From: Variovorax sp. PAMC26660
Lineage (GTDB): Bacteria > Pseudomonadota > Gammaproteobacteria > Burkholderiales > Burkholderiaceae_C
Assembly: GCF_014302995.1 (NCBI RefSeq)
Contig: NZ_CP060295.1
Location: 2,170,001 to 2,234,000 of the forward strand
Length of the DNA: 64,000 nucleotides
Direction of reading: 5' to 3'
Part shown: positions 19,182-28,250 of the stretch, piece after piece
Position numbering within the stretch: position 1 is the stretch's first letter
Layout of the letters: every line of letters starts with the position of its first letter
Position numbers and translations under genes: made by a program
The notes under the pieces: model-generated
The model's input: the letters and a program-made list of their open reading frames with translations, nothing else
Database searches by the model: none
What the model was told of the DNA's origin: nothing

Positions 19182-19205
19182 GCGGTGCGGCCCTGCCGCC
19201 ACCGC
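19182..19205. other. GC-rich inverted repeat downstream of secF
   Basis: GCGGTGCGGC pairs with GCCGCCACCGC across a short loop. A T-rich stretch (TTTGTTTG) follows on the plus strand, but no plus-strand gene ends here. On the minus strand, where secF ends 24 bp upstream at 19229, the hairpin lacks a T-run. It may still stop or stabilise the sec transcript's 3' end. Confidence 0.35.
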
Positions 19206-19228
19206 TTTGTTTGAACCTGAAGTATCCG

Positions 19229-20182
19229 TCAGACCACGGCGCCGGCGTTCGGGTCGTCTTCGGACTCGCCGTCACGCTTGGTCGGGCCGCCCTTGATCAG
19301 GTCTTCGCGCTTCACACCCAGCCACATCGCGATGGCAGCGGCCACGAAGCACGACGAGTAGATGCCGAAGCAGATGCCGATGGTCAGCGCCAGGGCGAAG
19401 TAATGCAGCGTTGGGCCGCCGAAGAAGAACATCGACAGCACCACGAGCTGCGTGGAGCCGTGGGTGATGATCGTGCGGCTGATGGTCGAGGTGATCGCGT
19501 TGTCGATGACCTCGCTGGTCGACAGCTTCCGGTAACGGCGGAAGTTCTCGCGAACGCGGTCGAAGATCACGACCGACTCGTTCACCGAATACCCCAGCAC
19601 CGCGAGCACCGCCGCCAGCACCGCCAGCGAGAACTCCCACTGGAAGAAGGCGAAGAAGCCCAGGATGATCACCACGTCATGCAGGTTGGCCAGAACGGTA
19701 GCCAGCGCAAACTTCCACTCGAAGCGAAACGCCAGGTAGATCATGATGCCGACCACCACCATGCCCAGCGCCTTGAGGCCGTTGGTGGTCAGCTCGTCGC
19801 CCACCTGCGGGCCGACGAATTCGTTGCTGCGCAGTTCCACTGTCGGCTCGATCGCCTTCAGCGCGTCCATCACCTGGGCGCTCTGCTGGGTCGAATTCAT
19901 GCCCTTTTGCACTGGCAGGCGAATCTGCACCGAAGTGCCGAAACTCTGGACCTGCACCTCCTGGTAGCCCAGCTTGGCAACAACCTCGCGCACCTTGCCG
20001 ACATCGGCCGATTGCTTGTAGGCCACTTCCATCACCGTGCCGCCGGTGAACTCCACCGACAGGTGCAGCCCGCGGTGGAACAGGAAGAACACGGCCAACG
20101 CGAAGGTGACGACGGAAACGATGTTCAGCACCACCGCGTGGCGCATGAACGGAATGGTCTTGTGGATCCGGAAGAATTCCAT
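19229..20182 (-). CDS. secF: Protein-export membrane protein SecF
   Basis: An inner-membrane RND-like subunit that works with SecD to pull secreted proteins across the membrane using the proton gradient. It has 317 residues: first transmembrane helix at about 17-38, a large periplasmic domain to about 130 and five further helices, including LAVLAAVLAVLGYSVNESVV, whose YSVNESVVIFDR segment is the family signature. It is the last gene of yajC-secD-secF, 18 bp after secD. Confidence 0.95.
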   Translation of the reverse strand: MEFFRIHKTIPFMRHAVVLNIVSVVTFALAVFFLFHRGLHLSVEFTGGTVMEVAYKQSADVGKVREVVAKLGYQEVQVQSFGTSVQIRLPVQKGMNSTQQSAQVMDALKAIEPTVELRSNEFVGPQVGDELTTNGLKALGMVVVGIMIYLAFRFEWKFALATVLANLHDVVIILGFFAFFQWEFSLAVLAAVLAVLGYSVNESVVIFDRVRENFRRYRKLSTSEVIDNAITSTISRTIITHGSTQLVVLSMFFFGGPTLHYFALALTIGICFGIYSSCFVAAAIAMWLGVKREDLIKGGPTKRDGESEDDPNAGAVV

Positions 20183-20200
20183 GGCGCTTGTCCTTGGCCT

Positions 20201-22084
20201 TTACTTGGTTTCGGCCACAGCCGTGCCGTCGGTACTCGGACGCCAGACCGTGCCGATCGACACGGTCTTGAGCTTCTTCTTCTGGCCATACCAGAAGTTC
20301 ACGAGACCACGCGAGAAGAACACCGCCGAGAACATCGAGGTGACGATGCCGATGCAGTGCACCACCGCGAAGCCGCGCACCGGGCCCGAGCCGAAGGCCA
20401 GCAGCGCAATGCCCGCGATCAGGGTGGTCACGTTGGAGTCCAGGATGGTGCCCCATGCGCGCTCGTAGCCCGCATGGATTGCAGCCTGCGGCGACGCCCC
20501 ATTTCGCAATTCTTCGCGCACGCGCTCGTTGATCAGCACGTTGGAGTCGATGGCCACGCCGATGGCAAGTGCCATGGCCGCGATGCCGGGCAGTGTGAGC
20601 GTGGCCTGCAGCATCGAGAGGATGGCCACCAGCAGCATCAGGTTGACCGCCAGCGCGATCGACGAGAACGCGCCGAACAGCGCGTAGTAGAAGCACATGA
20701 ACACCATGATCGCGGCAAAGCCGTACATCACGCTGTCGAAGCCCTTCTTGATGTTTTCGGCGCCCTGCGTCGGGCCGATCGTGCGTTCCTGGATGATCTC
20801 CATGGGCGCGGCCAACGAGCCGGCGCGCAGCAGCAGCGCAAGTTCGCTGGCTTCGCCCACGGTCATCGAGCCCGAGACCTGGAAGCGGTTGCCGAGTTCG
20901 CCATTGATCGACGGGGCCGTGAGCACTTCGCCCTTGCCCTTCTCGAAGATCAGCATGGCCATGCGCTTCTTGTAGTTCTCGCGGCTCACATCACGCATGA
21001 TGTTGCCGCCCTTCGAGTCCATGGTCAGGTCGACCTTGGGCTGGTTGCTCTGCTGGTCGAAACCGGGCTGCGCGTCAGTGAGGTTTTCGCCGGTGACGAG
21101 CACCTGCTTCTTCACGATCACCGGGCGGCCCGAGCGGTCGAGGAATTTCTCGGAGCCGAAAGGCACCGGTCCGCCGCTCAGCTCGGCCGAACGGCCTTCA
21201 GCGCTTTCGTCCACCAGCCGCATTTCGAGCGTGGCGGTGCGGCCGATGATGGTCTTGGCCTGGGCCGGGTCCTGCATGCCGGGCAGTTGGACGACGATGC
21301 GGTCGATGCCCTGCTGCTGGATCACCGGCTCGGCCACGCCGAGTTCGTTGATCCGGTTGTGCAGCGTGGTGACGTTCTGCTTGAGTGCCGCGTCCTGGAA
21401 GCGGCGCGCAGCTTCAGGCTTGATGCTGGCCACGATGCGCCATTCAGCGCCCTGCTGGCTCTCGACCGTGCTGAGGTCGGGCATCTGGTCCTGGATCAGG
21501 CGTCGGGTGGTTTCCAGCCCGGCTTCATCGCGCAGCGTGACCTCCACGGTCTGGCCATTGCGGTTCACCGCACTGCCGCGCACTTTCTTGTCGCGAAGGG
21601 CGGTGCGGATGTCGCCGGCGAAGGACTCGGCCTTCTTGTCGAGCACGCCGCGCATGTCGACCTGCAGCAGGAAGTCAACCCCGCCACGCAGGTCCAGCCC
21701 CAGGTACATCGGGTAGGCATGCAGCGCGGTCAACCACGCAGGAGAGCGCGACACCAGGTTCAGCGCCACCACATAGGACGCCTCGTCCGCATTCGGCACC
21801 AGGGCCTGCTGCAGCGCGTCGCGTGCCTTGATCTGGTCGTCGGTGGTGGCGAAACGCACGCGCACCGCGGTCGGCTCGAGCGTCAGCAGGTCGGGCGTCA
21901 GGCCGGCCGTCTTGAGCACTTCCTCCACCCGGGCCTGTGTCGACGCGTCGATCTTGACGACGGACTTGGCCGCCGACACCTGCACTGCAGGCGACTCGCC
22001 GAAGAAATTGGGCAGGGCATAGATGAGCCCCACGAGCAACACGATCACGATGATCGTGTACTTCCAGACCGGGTAACGGTTCAT
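20201..22084 (-). CDS. secD: Protein-export membrane protein SecD
   Basis: The large partner of SecF. It has 627 residues: an N-terminal helix (about 8-25, ending in YALPNFF), a periplasmic region of about 430 residues that includes the YLGLDLRGGVDFLLQVD signature, then five C-terminal helices with IAMALAIGVAIDSNVLINER. It is transcribed between yajC and secF, and the 87 bp before it contain no strong terminator. Confidence 0.95.
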   Translation of the reverse strand: MNRYPVWKYTIIVIVLLVGLIYALPNFFGESPAVQVSAAKSVVKIDASTQARVEEVLKTAGLTPDLLTLEPTAVRVRFATTDDQIKARDALQQALVPNADEASYVVALNLVSRSPAWLTALHAYPMYLGLDLRGGVDFLLQVDMRGVLDKKAESFAGDIRTALRDKKVRGSAVNRNGQTVEVTLRDEAGLETTRRLIQDQMPDLSTVESQQGAEWRIVASIKPEAARRFQDAALKQNVTTLHNRINELGVAEPVIQQQGIDRIVVQLPGMQDPAQAKTIIGRTATLEMRLVDESAEGRSAELSGGPVPFGSEKFLDRSGRPVIVKKQVLVTGENLTDAQPGFDQQSNQPKVDLTMDSKGGNIMRDVSRENYKKRMAMLIFEKGKGEVLTAPSINGELGNRFQVSGSMTVGEASELALLLRAGSLAAPMEIIQERTIGPTQGAENIKKGFDSVMYGFAAIMVFMCFYYALFGAFSSIALAVNLMLLVAILSMLQATLTLPGIAAMALAIGVAIDSNVLINERVREELRNGASPQAAIHAGYERAWGTILDSNVTTLIAGIALLAFGSGPVRGFAVVHCIGIVTSMFSAVFFSRGLVNFWYGQKKKLKTVSIGTVWRPSTDGTAVAETK

Positions 22085-22171
22085 GAGCGGGCGCTTTTCA
22101 CAAACTTCAGAAATGGAACACGGCGTGACTTGGAGCCTGGCGCCGCAAAGCGCAAGGCTCAGCTCACGCTT

Positions 22172-22507
22172 TTATTGCTTGACGGCGCCCTTGGGCAGAA
22201 CCTGGACCACAGCGCTGCGCTGCACCTTGATTTCGATGCCATTGGCGATTTCGAGGCCGATGTATTGATCGCCGATCGAGGTGATCTTGCCGAGCACGCC
22301 GCCGGAGGTGGCGACTTCGTCGCCCTTGGCCAGCGCTTCGATCATGGCGCGCGCTTCTTTCTGGCGCTTCATTTGCGGGCGGATCATGACGAAATACAGC
22401 ACCACGAACATCAGCACCAGGGGCAGCATGCTGCCGAGCGAGGACAACATGTCACCGCCGCCGGCGGCTGCGGGCGCGGTCTGGGCGAAAGCAGAGGAAA
22501 TGAACAA
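22172..22507 (-). CDS. yajC: Preprotein translocase subunit YajC
   Basis: A small (111 residues) inner-membrane partner of SecDF. It has one transmembrane segment at about 24-44 (LPLVLMFVVLYFVMIRPQ), followed by the basic MKRQKEARAM helix and the family segment LAKGDEVATSGGVLGKI. The start is TTG at 22507, with GGAG seven bases upstream. The open frame continues 43 codons further, but homologues begin with FISSAFAQ. The queA-tgt genes that usually precede yajC are not here: upstream is a 356-bp gap and then an unrelated gene. Confidence 0.9.
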   Translation of the reverse strand: MFISSAFAQTAPAAAGGGDMLSSLGSMLPLVLMFVVLYFVMIRPQMKRQKEARAMIEALAKGDEVATSGGVLGKITSIGDQYIGLEIANGIEIKVQRSAVVQVLPKGAVKQ

Positions 22508-22863
22508 GAGAGTCTCCAACAGAGGGAAGAGAAAACGAGAGGAGCGCGGACCGGGGTCCGTCATTCCACCGCTTCGCGGCCACAAGGAAAACGGGCCGCA
22601 AATCAAAGCTTGGCGGGGCTTGGCCGCGCACAGCACCGGGCATTGTATTCGGGGCGCGGCGCCCCTTAGTGCGCTATCCCGGCGCGGCGCGCGGGGCTTT
22701 CAGGAAGCTTCCAGGCCCCGCATTGGCTACATTTTTGATAGCGACTCCCGTAAATATCGCCGGCTTTCAACTCTTTTATGGACGGCAGCGTATTGCACGC
22801 GAAAGCCGGGGCCACAGCCACCGGACAATTCCACCCGCATGACGGGCAAAGCAAGGAGTCTCC
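22508..22863. other. Intergenic region between yajC and the DUF1016 gene
   Basis: A 356-bp divergent gap with no supported gene. It should hold the promoters of both the leftward yajC-secDF operon and the rightward DUF1016 gene. Visible structure: GGGGC/GCCCC around 22651-22665, and an AT-rich palindrome GCTACATTTTTGATAGC (22726-22742) of a type also seen upstream of the first OmpA gene. The DUF1016 ATG (22864) is preceded by AAGGAG. I see no tRNA, attachment site or transposase remnant. Confidence 0.6.
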
Positions 22864-23949
22864 ATGAGCAAGCGCAATCGCTTGACGACAGCCAACGCCA
22901 CGCCGGCGCTTCAAGCGGGACTGGATCCCCTGCTGTTGGACCTGCGGCAACTGATCGAGCAAGCCCGGCAAACGGCGGCCGCCGCCGTGAACGCGGGGCT
23001 GACGCTCATGTACTGGCGCATCGGCCTGCGCATCCGCACCGAAGTGCTGGGGGGCCAACGTGCCGGCTACGGGGAAGAAATTGTCGCAACGCTGTCGCGA
23101 CAATTGGCGAATGACTACGGTCGCGGCTTCGAGGAGAAGAACCTCCGGCGCATGATGCAGTTCGCCGAAGTGTTCCCGTCCGAGCAAATTGTCGTACCGC
23201 TGATGCGACATTTGAGCTGGACGCATTTTCTCGTGTTGCTGCCGGTCAAGGACTCGCTCGCCCGCGACTTCTATGCACAGATGTGCCAACTGGAAGGCTG
23301 GAGCGTTCGCACACTGCGCGAGCGCATCGGCTCGCTGCTCTACGAGCGCACCGCGGTCTCGCGCCAGCCCGATGTGTTGATCCGCCGGGAACTCGACGAA
23401 CTGCAACGCCAGAACCCGACCGAACCAGCGTTCCTGCTGAAAGACCCTTATGTGCTCGACTTCCTGGGCTTGCAGGACCGCCATCTGGAGAAGGACCTCG
23501 AAGACGCCATCCTGCGCGAACTGGAGAGTTTTCTGCTCGAACTCGGGGCGGGCTTCAGCTTTGTGGCTCGGCAACGGCGCATCCAGCTCGACAACGATGA
23601 CTTCTACATCGACCTGCTCTTCTACAACCGCAAGCTGCGCCGCCTGGTGGCGATCGAGCTGAAGCTGGGCGAATTCCGCGCCGAGTACAAGGGCCAGATG
23701 GAGCTGTACCTGCGCTGGCTGGCCCGCCACGATCAGGAACCCGGCGACGCGCCCCCGCTCGGCATCATTCTCTGCACCGGCAAGAAGCAGGAGCAGATCG
23801 AACTGTTGGAGCTGAACAAGTCAGGCATCCACGTGGCGGAATACCTCACCGTCCTGCCGCCCCGCGAAGTGTTCGAGCAGAAGATCCACGGCGCCCTGAT
23901 GGCTGCACGCGCGCGGCTGGATGGCCGGCTCGCGGACAAGGCCGACTGA
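22864..23949 (+). CDS. DUF1016 / YhcG-family PD-(D/E)xK nuclease
   Basis: A 361-residue protein with an N-terminal helical DUF1016 domain (about 20-175; YWRIGLRIRTEVL and GRGFEEKNLRRMMQFAEVFP are typical) and a C-terminal PD-(D/E)xK nuclease domain. The catalytic set is visible: Asp250 in FYIDLLF, then Glu265 and Lys267 in VAIELKLGEF. Family members are often found inside or beside type I restriction-modification loci, but none is here; the gene stands alone between the sec genes and the indolepyruvate oxidoreductase, a common pattern for cargo acquired by transfer. A DNA-repair or defence role is inferred. It converges on the oxidoreductase with 22 bp between the stops. Confidence 0.9.
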   Translation: MSKRNRLTTANATPALQAGLDPLLLDLRQLIEQARQTAAAAVNAGLTLMYWRIGLRIRTEVLGGQRAGYGEEIVATLSRQLANDYGRGFEEKNLRRMMQFAEVFPSEQIVVPLMRHLSWTHFLVLLPVKDSLARDFYAQMCQLEGWSVRTLRERIGSLLYERTAVSRQPDVLIRRELDELQRQNPTEPAFLLKDPYVLDFLGLQDRHLEKDLEDAILRELESFLLELGAGFSFVARQRRIQLDNDDFYIDLLFYNRKLRRLVAIELKLGEFRAEYKGQMELYLRWLARHDQEPGDAPPLGIILCTGKKQEQIELLELNKSGIHVAEYLTVLPPREVFEQKIHGALMAARARLDGRLADKAD

Positions 23950-23971
23950 GCCGACCTCCAGCAATCCTGGA

Positions 23972-26900
23972 TCAGGCCGCCGCGCGCTGCGCCTGCGGAT
24001 TGCGCCACTTGCCCAGCAGCTCGTTCCAGCGGGTACGTGCCGCCGCGAGGTTGCGTTCCTTGACGTGGCCATAGCCACGAATCTGCTCGGGCAGACCCGC
24101 GATTTCCAACGCCAGCGCGTGGTTGTCGGCACGCAAGGCGCCGATCACTTCCTCGATGCTGGCGCGGTACTCGCCGATCAGCGCGCGCTCGGTCTTGCGC
24201 TCCTCGGTGCGGCCGAAGATGTCGAGTGCCGTGCCGCGCACGCCCTTGAGCTTCGCGAGGAACTTGAAGCCGGTCAGCATCCACGGGCCGAACTTCTGCT
24301 TTTGCAGCTGGCCCTTGGCGTTCTTCTTGGCCATGAGCGGCGGCGCCAGGTGGTAGTTGAGCTTGTAGTCGCCCTCGAACATGCCTTCGACGCGGTCGAG
24401 GAAGGTCCGGTCGGTGTGCAGGCGGGCGACTTCGTACTCGTCCTTGTAGGCCATCAGCTTGAACAGGTAGCGGGCCACCGTTTCGCTCAGGCCGGTCTTG
24501 CCCAGGGCCGATTCGGCCTTTTGCACCTTGCCGACGAACTGCTTGTATTGCTCGGCATACGCGGCGTTCTGGTAGCCGGTCAGGAACTCGGCGCGGCGCG
24601 CCACGAGGGCCTCGACCGTCTCGCGCTTCTTGAACTCGATGACCTGGCCCGGGCGCACGCGCTTTTGCAGCTCCTCAGGGCGCACAGCGGCCTGGCGGCC
24701 CCACTCGAAGGCCGTCTTGTTGTTCTCGACGGCCACGGCATTCAGCTCGATGGCGCGCATCAGCGACTCGTGCGCCAGCGGGACCCAGCCCTTCTGCCAG
24801 GCGTAGCCCAGGATCATCGGGTTGACGTAGATGCTGTCGCCCATCAGCGTGGTCGCGGCGGCATCGGCGTCGAAGGTGCCCATGCCGTCGATGCCCACGG
24901 CGCGCGCGATCTCGGCGGCACAGGCGTCTTCGGGGTTCTGCCAGTTGGCGTTGCGCACGAAGGCGGCGGTGGGCGAGCTGTGGGTGTTGAGCGCCACGTG
25001 CGTGCGCCCTTCGCGCATGCGCGCCATGGTTTCGCCGTTGATCGCGACCAGCGGATCGCAGGCCAGGATCAGGTCGGCCGCCGCGGTGCCGACGCGCGTG
25101 GTGCGGATGTCGTCCTGCGTGTCGCCGATGAGCACGTGGCTCCAGGTGGCGCCGCCCTTTTGCGCCAGGCCCGCCGCATCCTGCGTGACGATGCCCTTGG
25201 CCTCGATGTGCGCGGCCATGCCGAGCAACTGGCCGATGGTGATGACGCCGGTGCCACCGACGCCCGCCACCACCACGCCCCAGACCTTGCCGCCGCCCAG
25301 CGACGGAATCGCGGGCTCGGGCAGCAGGCCGAACTCGGCCGGCGTGGCCGCCTTGTTCTTGCTCTTCTTCTTGAGCTGGCCGCCTTCGACCGACACGAAG
25401 CTCGGGCAGAAGCCCTTCAGGCAGCTCATGTCCTTGTTGCAACTGCTCTGGTTGATGGTGCGCTTGCGGCCGAATTCGGTTTCCAGCGGCTCCACGCTCA
25501 GGCAGTTGCTCTGCACGCTGCAGTCGCCACAGCCTTCGCAGACCAGCTCGTTGATGACCACGCGCTTGGCCGGATCGACGGCCGTGCCCCGCTTGCGGCG
25601 GCGGCGCTTTTCAGTCGCGCAGGTCTGGTCGTAGATGATGGCCGTGGTGCCTGGCATCTTGCGGAACTCGCGCTGGATCTCGTCGAGCAGGTCGCGGTGC
25701 TTGACCTGCACGTGGTCGCCCGGAATCGAAACGCCCTCGTACTTCTCGGGCTCGTCCGTCACGATCACGACCTTCTTCGTGCCTTCCGCATGCAGGCTCT
25801 CGGCAATCTGCAGCACCGAGTGGCCTTCGGGCCGCTCGCCGACCTGCTGGCCGCCGGTCATGGCAACCGCGTCGTTGTAGAGGATCTTGTAGGTGATGTT
25901 CACGCCGGCCGCGATGCTCTGGCGGATCGCGAGCAGGCCGCTGTGGAAATACGTGCCGTCGCCCAGGTTCGCGAAGATGTGCTGGTCGGTCGTGAAGGGC
26001 TGCTGGCCCACCCATGGCACGCCCTCGCCGCCCATCTGCGTGAAGCCGATGGTGGAGCGGTCCATCCAGGTCGCCATGAAGTGGCAGCCGATGCCGCCCA
26101 TGGCGCGCGAGCCTTCGGGCACCACGGTGCTGGTGTTGTGCGGGCAGCCCGAGCAGAACCACGGCTGGCGCGTGGCGTCGGCCACGCTGGTAGAGGCCTG
26201 CTGCACCACCATCGAACGCTCCTTGGCTTCGAGGATGGCGAGCTGGGCGTCGATGCGGGCGGCCATGTCGGCGCCAGCAGCGGCCAGCAGGCCGGTCTTC
26301 TTCAGGCGCGCGGCGATGGCCTTGGCGATCAGCGCCGGGTTCAGGTCGGCGTTGGCGCGCAGCAGCGTGTGGGCGGTCGGGTTGGGCATCGACCATTCAC
26401 CGCCGGAGTAGCCGTCGTCGCTCGCGCCCTGGCCTTCGTCGAACTTGCCGACCACGTTGGGCCGCACGTCGGAGCGCCAGTTGTAGAGCTCTTCCTTGAG
26501 CTGGTATTCGATGACCTGGCGCTTTTCCTCGACCACCAGGATCTCTTGCAGGCCGGTGGCGAACTCGCGCGTGAGCTGCGCTTCCAGCGGCCACACCACG
26601 CCCACCTTGTGCAGGCGAATGCCCAGCTGGCGGCAGGCCGCGTCGTCCAGGCCCAGGTCGAGCAGTGCCTGGCGCGTGTCGTTGAAGGCCTTGCCGCTGG
26701 CCATGATGCCGAAGCGGTCGTTCGGGCCTTGAATCACGTTGTGGTTCAGGCGGTTGGCGCGAATGTAGGCCAGCGCGGCGTACCACTTGTAGTGCATGAG
26801 CCGGGCTTCCTGCTCCAGCGCATGGTCGGGCCAGCGGATGTGCAGGCCGCCGGGCGGCATTTCGAAATCGGTGGGAATGACGATCTCGACGCGCTCGGGG

Positions 26901-27580
26901 TCGATCATGGCCGTGGCGCTCGACTCGACGATCTCCTGGATCGTCTTCATGCCCGACCACACGCCCGAGAAGCGGCTCAGTGCGAAGGCGTGGATGCCCA
27001 GGTCCAAAATTTCTTGCACGCTGGTCGGAAAGAACACCGGCGTGCCGCAGGCCTTGAAGATGTGGTCGCTCTGATGGGCGGCCGTGCTGCTCTTGGAGAT
27101 GTGGTCGTCGCCGGCCACCGCGATCACGCCGCCGAATTCGGTGGTGCCCGCCATGTTGGCGTGCTTGAAGACGTCGGAACAGCGGTCCACGCCCGGGCCC
27201 TTGCCGTACCAGATGCCGAAGACGCCGTCGAACTTGTTGGTGCCCTGCGGCGAGAAGCCCAGTTGCTGGGTGCCCCACAGCGCGGTCGCTGCAAGCTCTT
27301 CGTTCACGCCCGGCTGGAAGACGATGTTCTGTTCCTTGAGGAACTTGCTGGCCTTCCACAGCGCCTGGTCGTAGCCGCCGAGCGGGGAGCCGCGGTAGCC
27401 GCTGATGAAGCCGGCGGTGTTCTTGCCGGCCTGCTTGTCGCGCAGTTGCTGCAGCATCGGCAGCTTCACGAGGGCCTGCACGCCGCTCATGAAGGCGCGG
27501 CCGTAGTCGAGAGAATATTTATCGTCGAGCGTGACGGTCTCTAGCGCGCGGCGGATGTGCTCGGGCAGCGGGGCGTTCAT
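23972..27580 (-). CDS. Indolepyruvate ferredoxin oxidoreductase, fused alpha-beta type
   Basis: Oxidatively decarboxylates aryl-pyruvates to aryl-acetyl-CoA with ferredoxin as electron acceptor. At 1202 residues it is a single-chain fusion: an N-terminal pyrimidine domain (1-400), a TPP domain containing GIGCHFMATWMDRSTIGFTQ, a ferredoxin-like 4Fe-4S site CEGCGDCSVQSNC with further cysteines in CLKGFCPSF, a gamma domain (GVGGTGVITIGQLL) and a C-terminal DUF6537-like part. The start at 27580 follows GGAGACAGACAAC; the frame is open 110 codons further up but that part overlaps the divergent regulator. An Lrp gene is divergent (27759). It should feed phenylacetyl-CoA-type or branched-chain 2-oxoacid breakdown. 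Confidence 0.95.
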   Translation of the reverse strand: MNAPLPEHIRRALETVTLDDKYSLDYGRAFMSGVQALVKLPMLQQLRDKQAGKNTAGFISGYRGSPLGGYDQALWKASKFLKEQNIVFQPGVNEELAATALWGTQQLGFSPQGTNKFDGVFGIWYGKGPGVDRCSDVFKHANMAGTTEFGGVIAVAGDDHISKSSTAAHQSDHIFKACGTPVFFPTSVQEILDLGIHAFALSRFSGVWSGMKTIQEIVESSATAMIDPERVEIVIPTDFEMPPGGLHIRWPDHALEQEARLMHYKWYAALAYIRANRLNHNVIQGPNDRFGIMASGKAFNDTRQALLDLGLDDAACRQLGIRLHKVGVVWPLEAQLTREFATGLQEILVVEEKRQVIEYQLKEELYNWRSDVRPNVVGKFDEGQGASDDGYSGGEWSMPNPTAHTLLRANADLNPALIAKAIAARLKKTGLLAAAGADMAARIDAQLAILEAKERSMVVQQASTSVADATRQPWFCSGCPHNTSTVVPEGSRAMGGIGCHFMATWMDRSTIGFTQMGGEGVPWVGQQPFTTDQHIFANLGDGTYFHSGLLAIRQSIAAGVNITYKILYNDAVAMTGGQQVGERPEGHSVLQIAESLHAEGTKKVVIVTDEPEKYEGVSIPGDHVQVKHRDLLDEIQREFRKMPGTTAIIYDQTCATEKRRRRKRGTAVDPAKRVVINELVCEGCGDCSVQSNCLSVEPLETEFGRKRTINQSSCNKDMSCLKGFCPSFVSVEGGQLKKKSKNKAATPAEFGLLPEPAIPSLGGGKVWGVVVAGVGGTGVITIGQLLGMAAHIEAKGIVTQDAAGLAQKGGATWSHVLIGDTQDDIRTTRVGTAAADLILACDPLVAINGETMARMREGRTHVALNTHSSPTAAFVRNANWQNPEDACAAEIARAVGIDGMGTFDADAAATTLMGDSIYVNPMILGYAWQKGWVPLAHESLMRAIELNAVAVENNKTAFEWGRQAAVRPEELQKRVRPGQVIEFKKRETVEALVARRAEFLTGYQNAAYAEQYKQFVGKVQKAESALGKTGLSETVARYLFKLMAYKDEYEVARLHTDRTFLDRVEGMFEGDYKLNYHLAPPLMAKKNAKGQLQKQKFGPWMLTGFKFLAKLKGVRGTALDIFGRTEERKTERALIGEYRASIEEVIGALRADNHALALEIAGLPEQIRGYGHVKERNLAAARTRWNELLGKWRNPQAQRAAA

Positions 27581-27758
27581 GTTGTCTGTCTCCGTATGGC
27601 AGGGCCTTTTGAGCCTGGCTGATTGACTGTGGGTCTGTGCCCGGTAGGGCGCGAGCCCATGATCACGCAAAGTGTATGCCGGGGTCCGCGACAGGTGTTT
27701 GCGTTCTTTGCCCCGAAAAAGCAGGTTCCAGAAAGAATCTTGCTTAATATCAGCATCC
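27581..27758. promoter_or_regulatory. Divergent promoter region, oxidoreductase / Lrp
   Basis: A 178-bp gap between two divergent start codons. The only AT-rich part is 27722-27755 (AAGAATCTTGCTTAATATCA), just before the Lrp start, a likely site for both a promoter and Lrp binding. No perfect palindrome is present; Lrp-type sites are often degenerate. Confidence 0.45.
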
Positions 27759-28235
27759 ATGGAAAGCATTGACAAGTTCGACCTCGCAATCCTGCAAGAA
27801 CTGCAGGCCGACGGCCGCCTCACCAACGCGGAGCTTGCGCAGCGCGTGGGCCTCTCGGCCGCGCCCTGCTGGCGCCGGGTGCGCGCGCTGGAGGAAGCGG
27901 GCTTCATCAAGGGCTATCACGCCGAGATCGACCGCCACAAAATAGGGCTGGGCGTGCTCGCTTTCGTGCGCGTCGACACCGAGCGCGTCACCAACGAGGC
28001 CACGCGCAAGCTGGAAGACGCGATCCGCAAGATGCCCGAGGTGGTGGCCTGCCACTACATCAGCGGCACCGGCACCTTCGAGCTGCAGGTGGTGGCGCAA
28101 GACCTGAACGGCTTTTCGGCCTTCGCGCGCCAGCACCTGATGAACCTGCCGAACGTGAAAGACCTGCACACCAGCTTCTCGCTGGGCGAGGTGAAGGCGA
28201 GCAGCGCATTGCCGCTGGGGCATCTGGCAAAGTAG
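27759..28235 (+). CDS. Lrp/AsnC-family transcriptional regulator
   Basis: A 158-residue Lrp-type regulator: helix-turn-helix at 1-60 (KFDLAILQELQADGRLTNAE, then VGLSAAPCWRRVRALEEAGF) and a RAM ligand-binding domain at about 70-145 (VVACHYISGTGTFELQVVA). The ATG at 27759 starts at the usual first residues of the family. Its divergent position makes it the likely amino-acid-responsive regulator of the indolepyruvate oxidoreductase. Confidence 0.92.
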   Translation: MESIDKFDLAILQELQADGRLTNAELAQRVGLSAAPCWRRVRALEEAGFIKGYHAEIDRHKIGLGVLAFVRVDTERVTNEATRKLEDAIRKMPEVVACHYISGTGTFELQVVAQDLNGFSAFARQHLMNLPNVKDLHTSFSLGEVKASSALPLGHLAK

Positions 28236-28250
28236 AAAACAGGGAACGCC

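Noticed and set aside
19124..22669. Very long plus-strand open frame (about 1180 codons) opposite secD/secF
   Set aside because: It is antisense to well-conserved sec genes, His/Arg-rich and without domains; a by-product of high G+C at third codon positions. The same applies to the frames opposite the indolepyruvate oxidoreductase (23921-27544), the E1 gene (52415-55552) and the DUF1631 gene (16553-19075).
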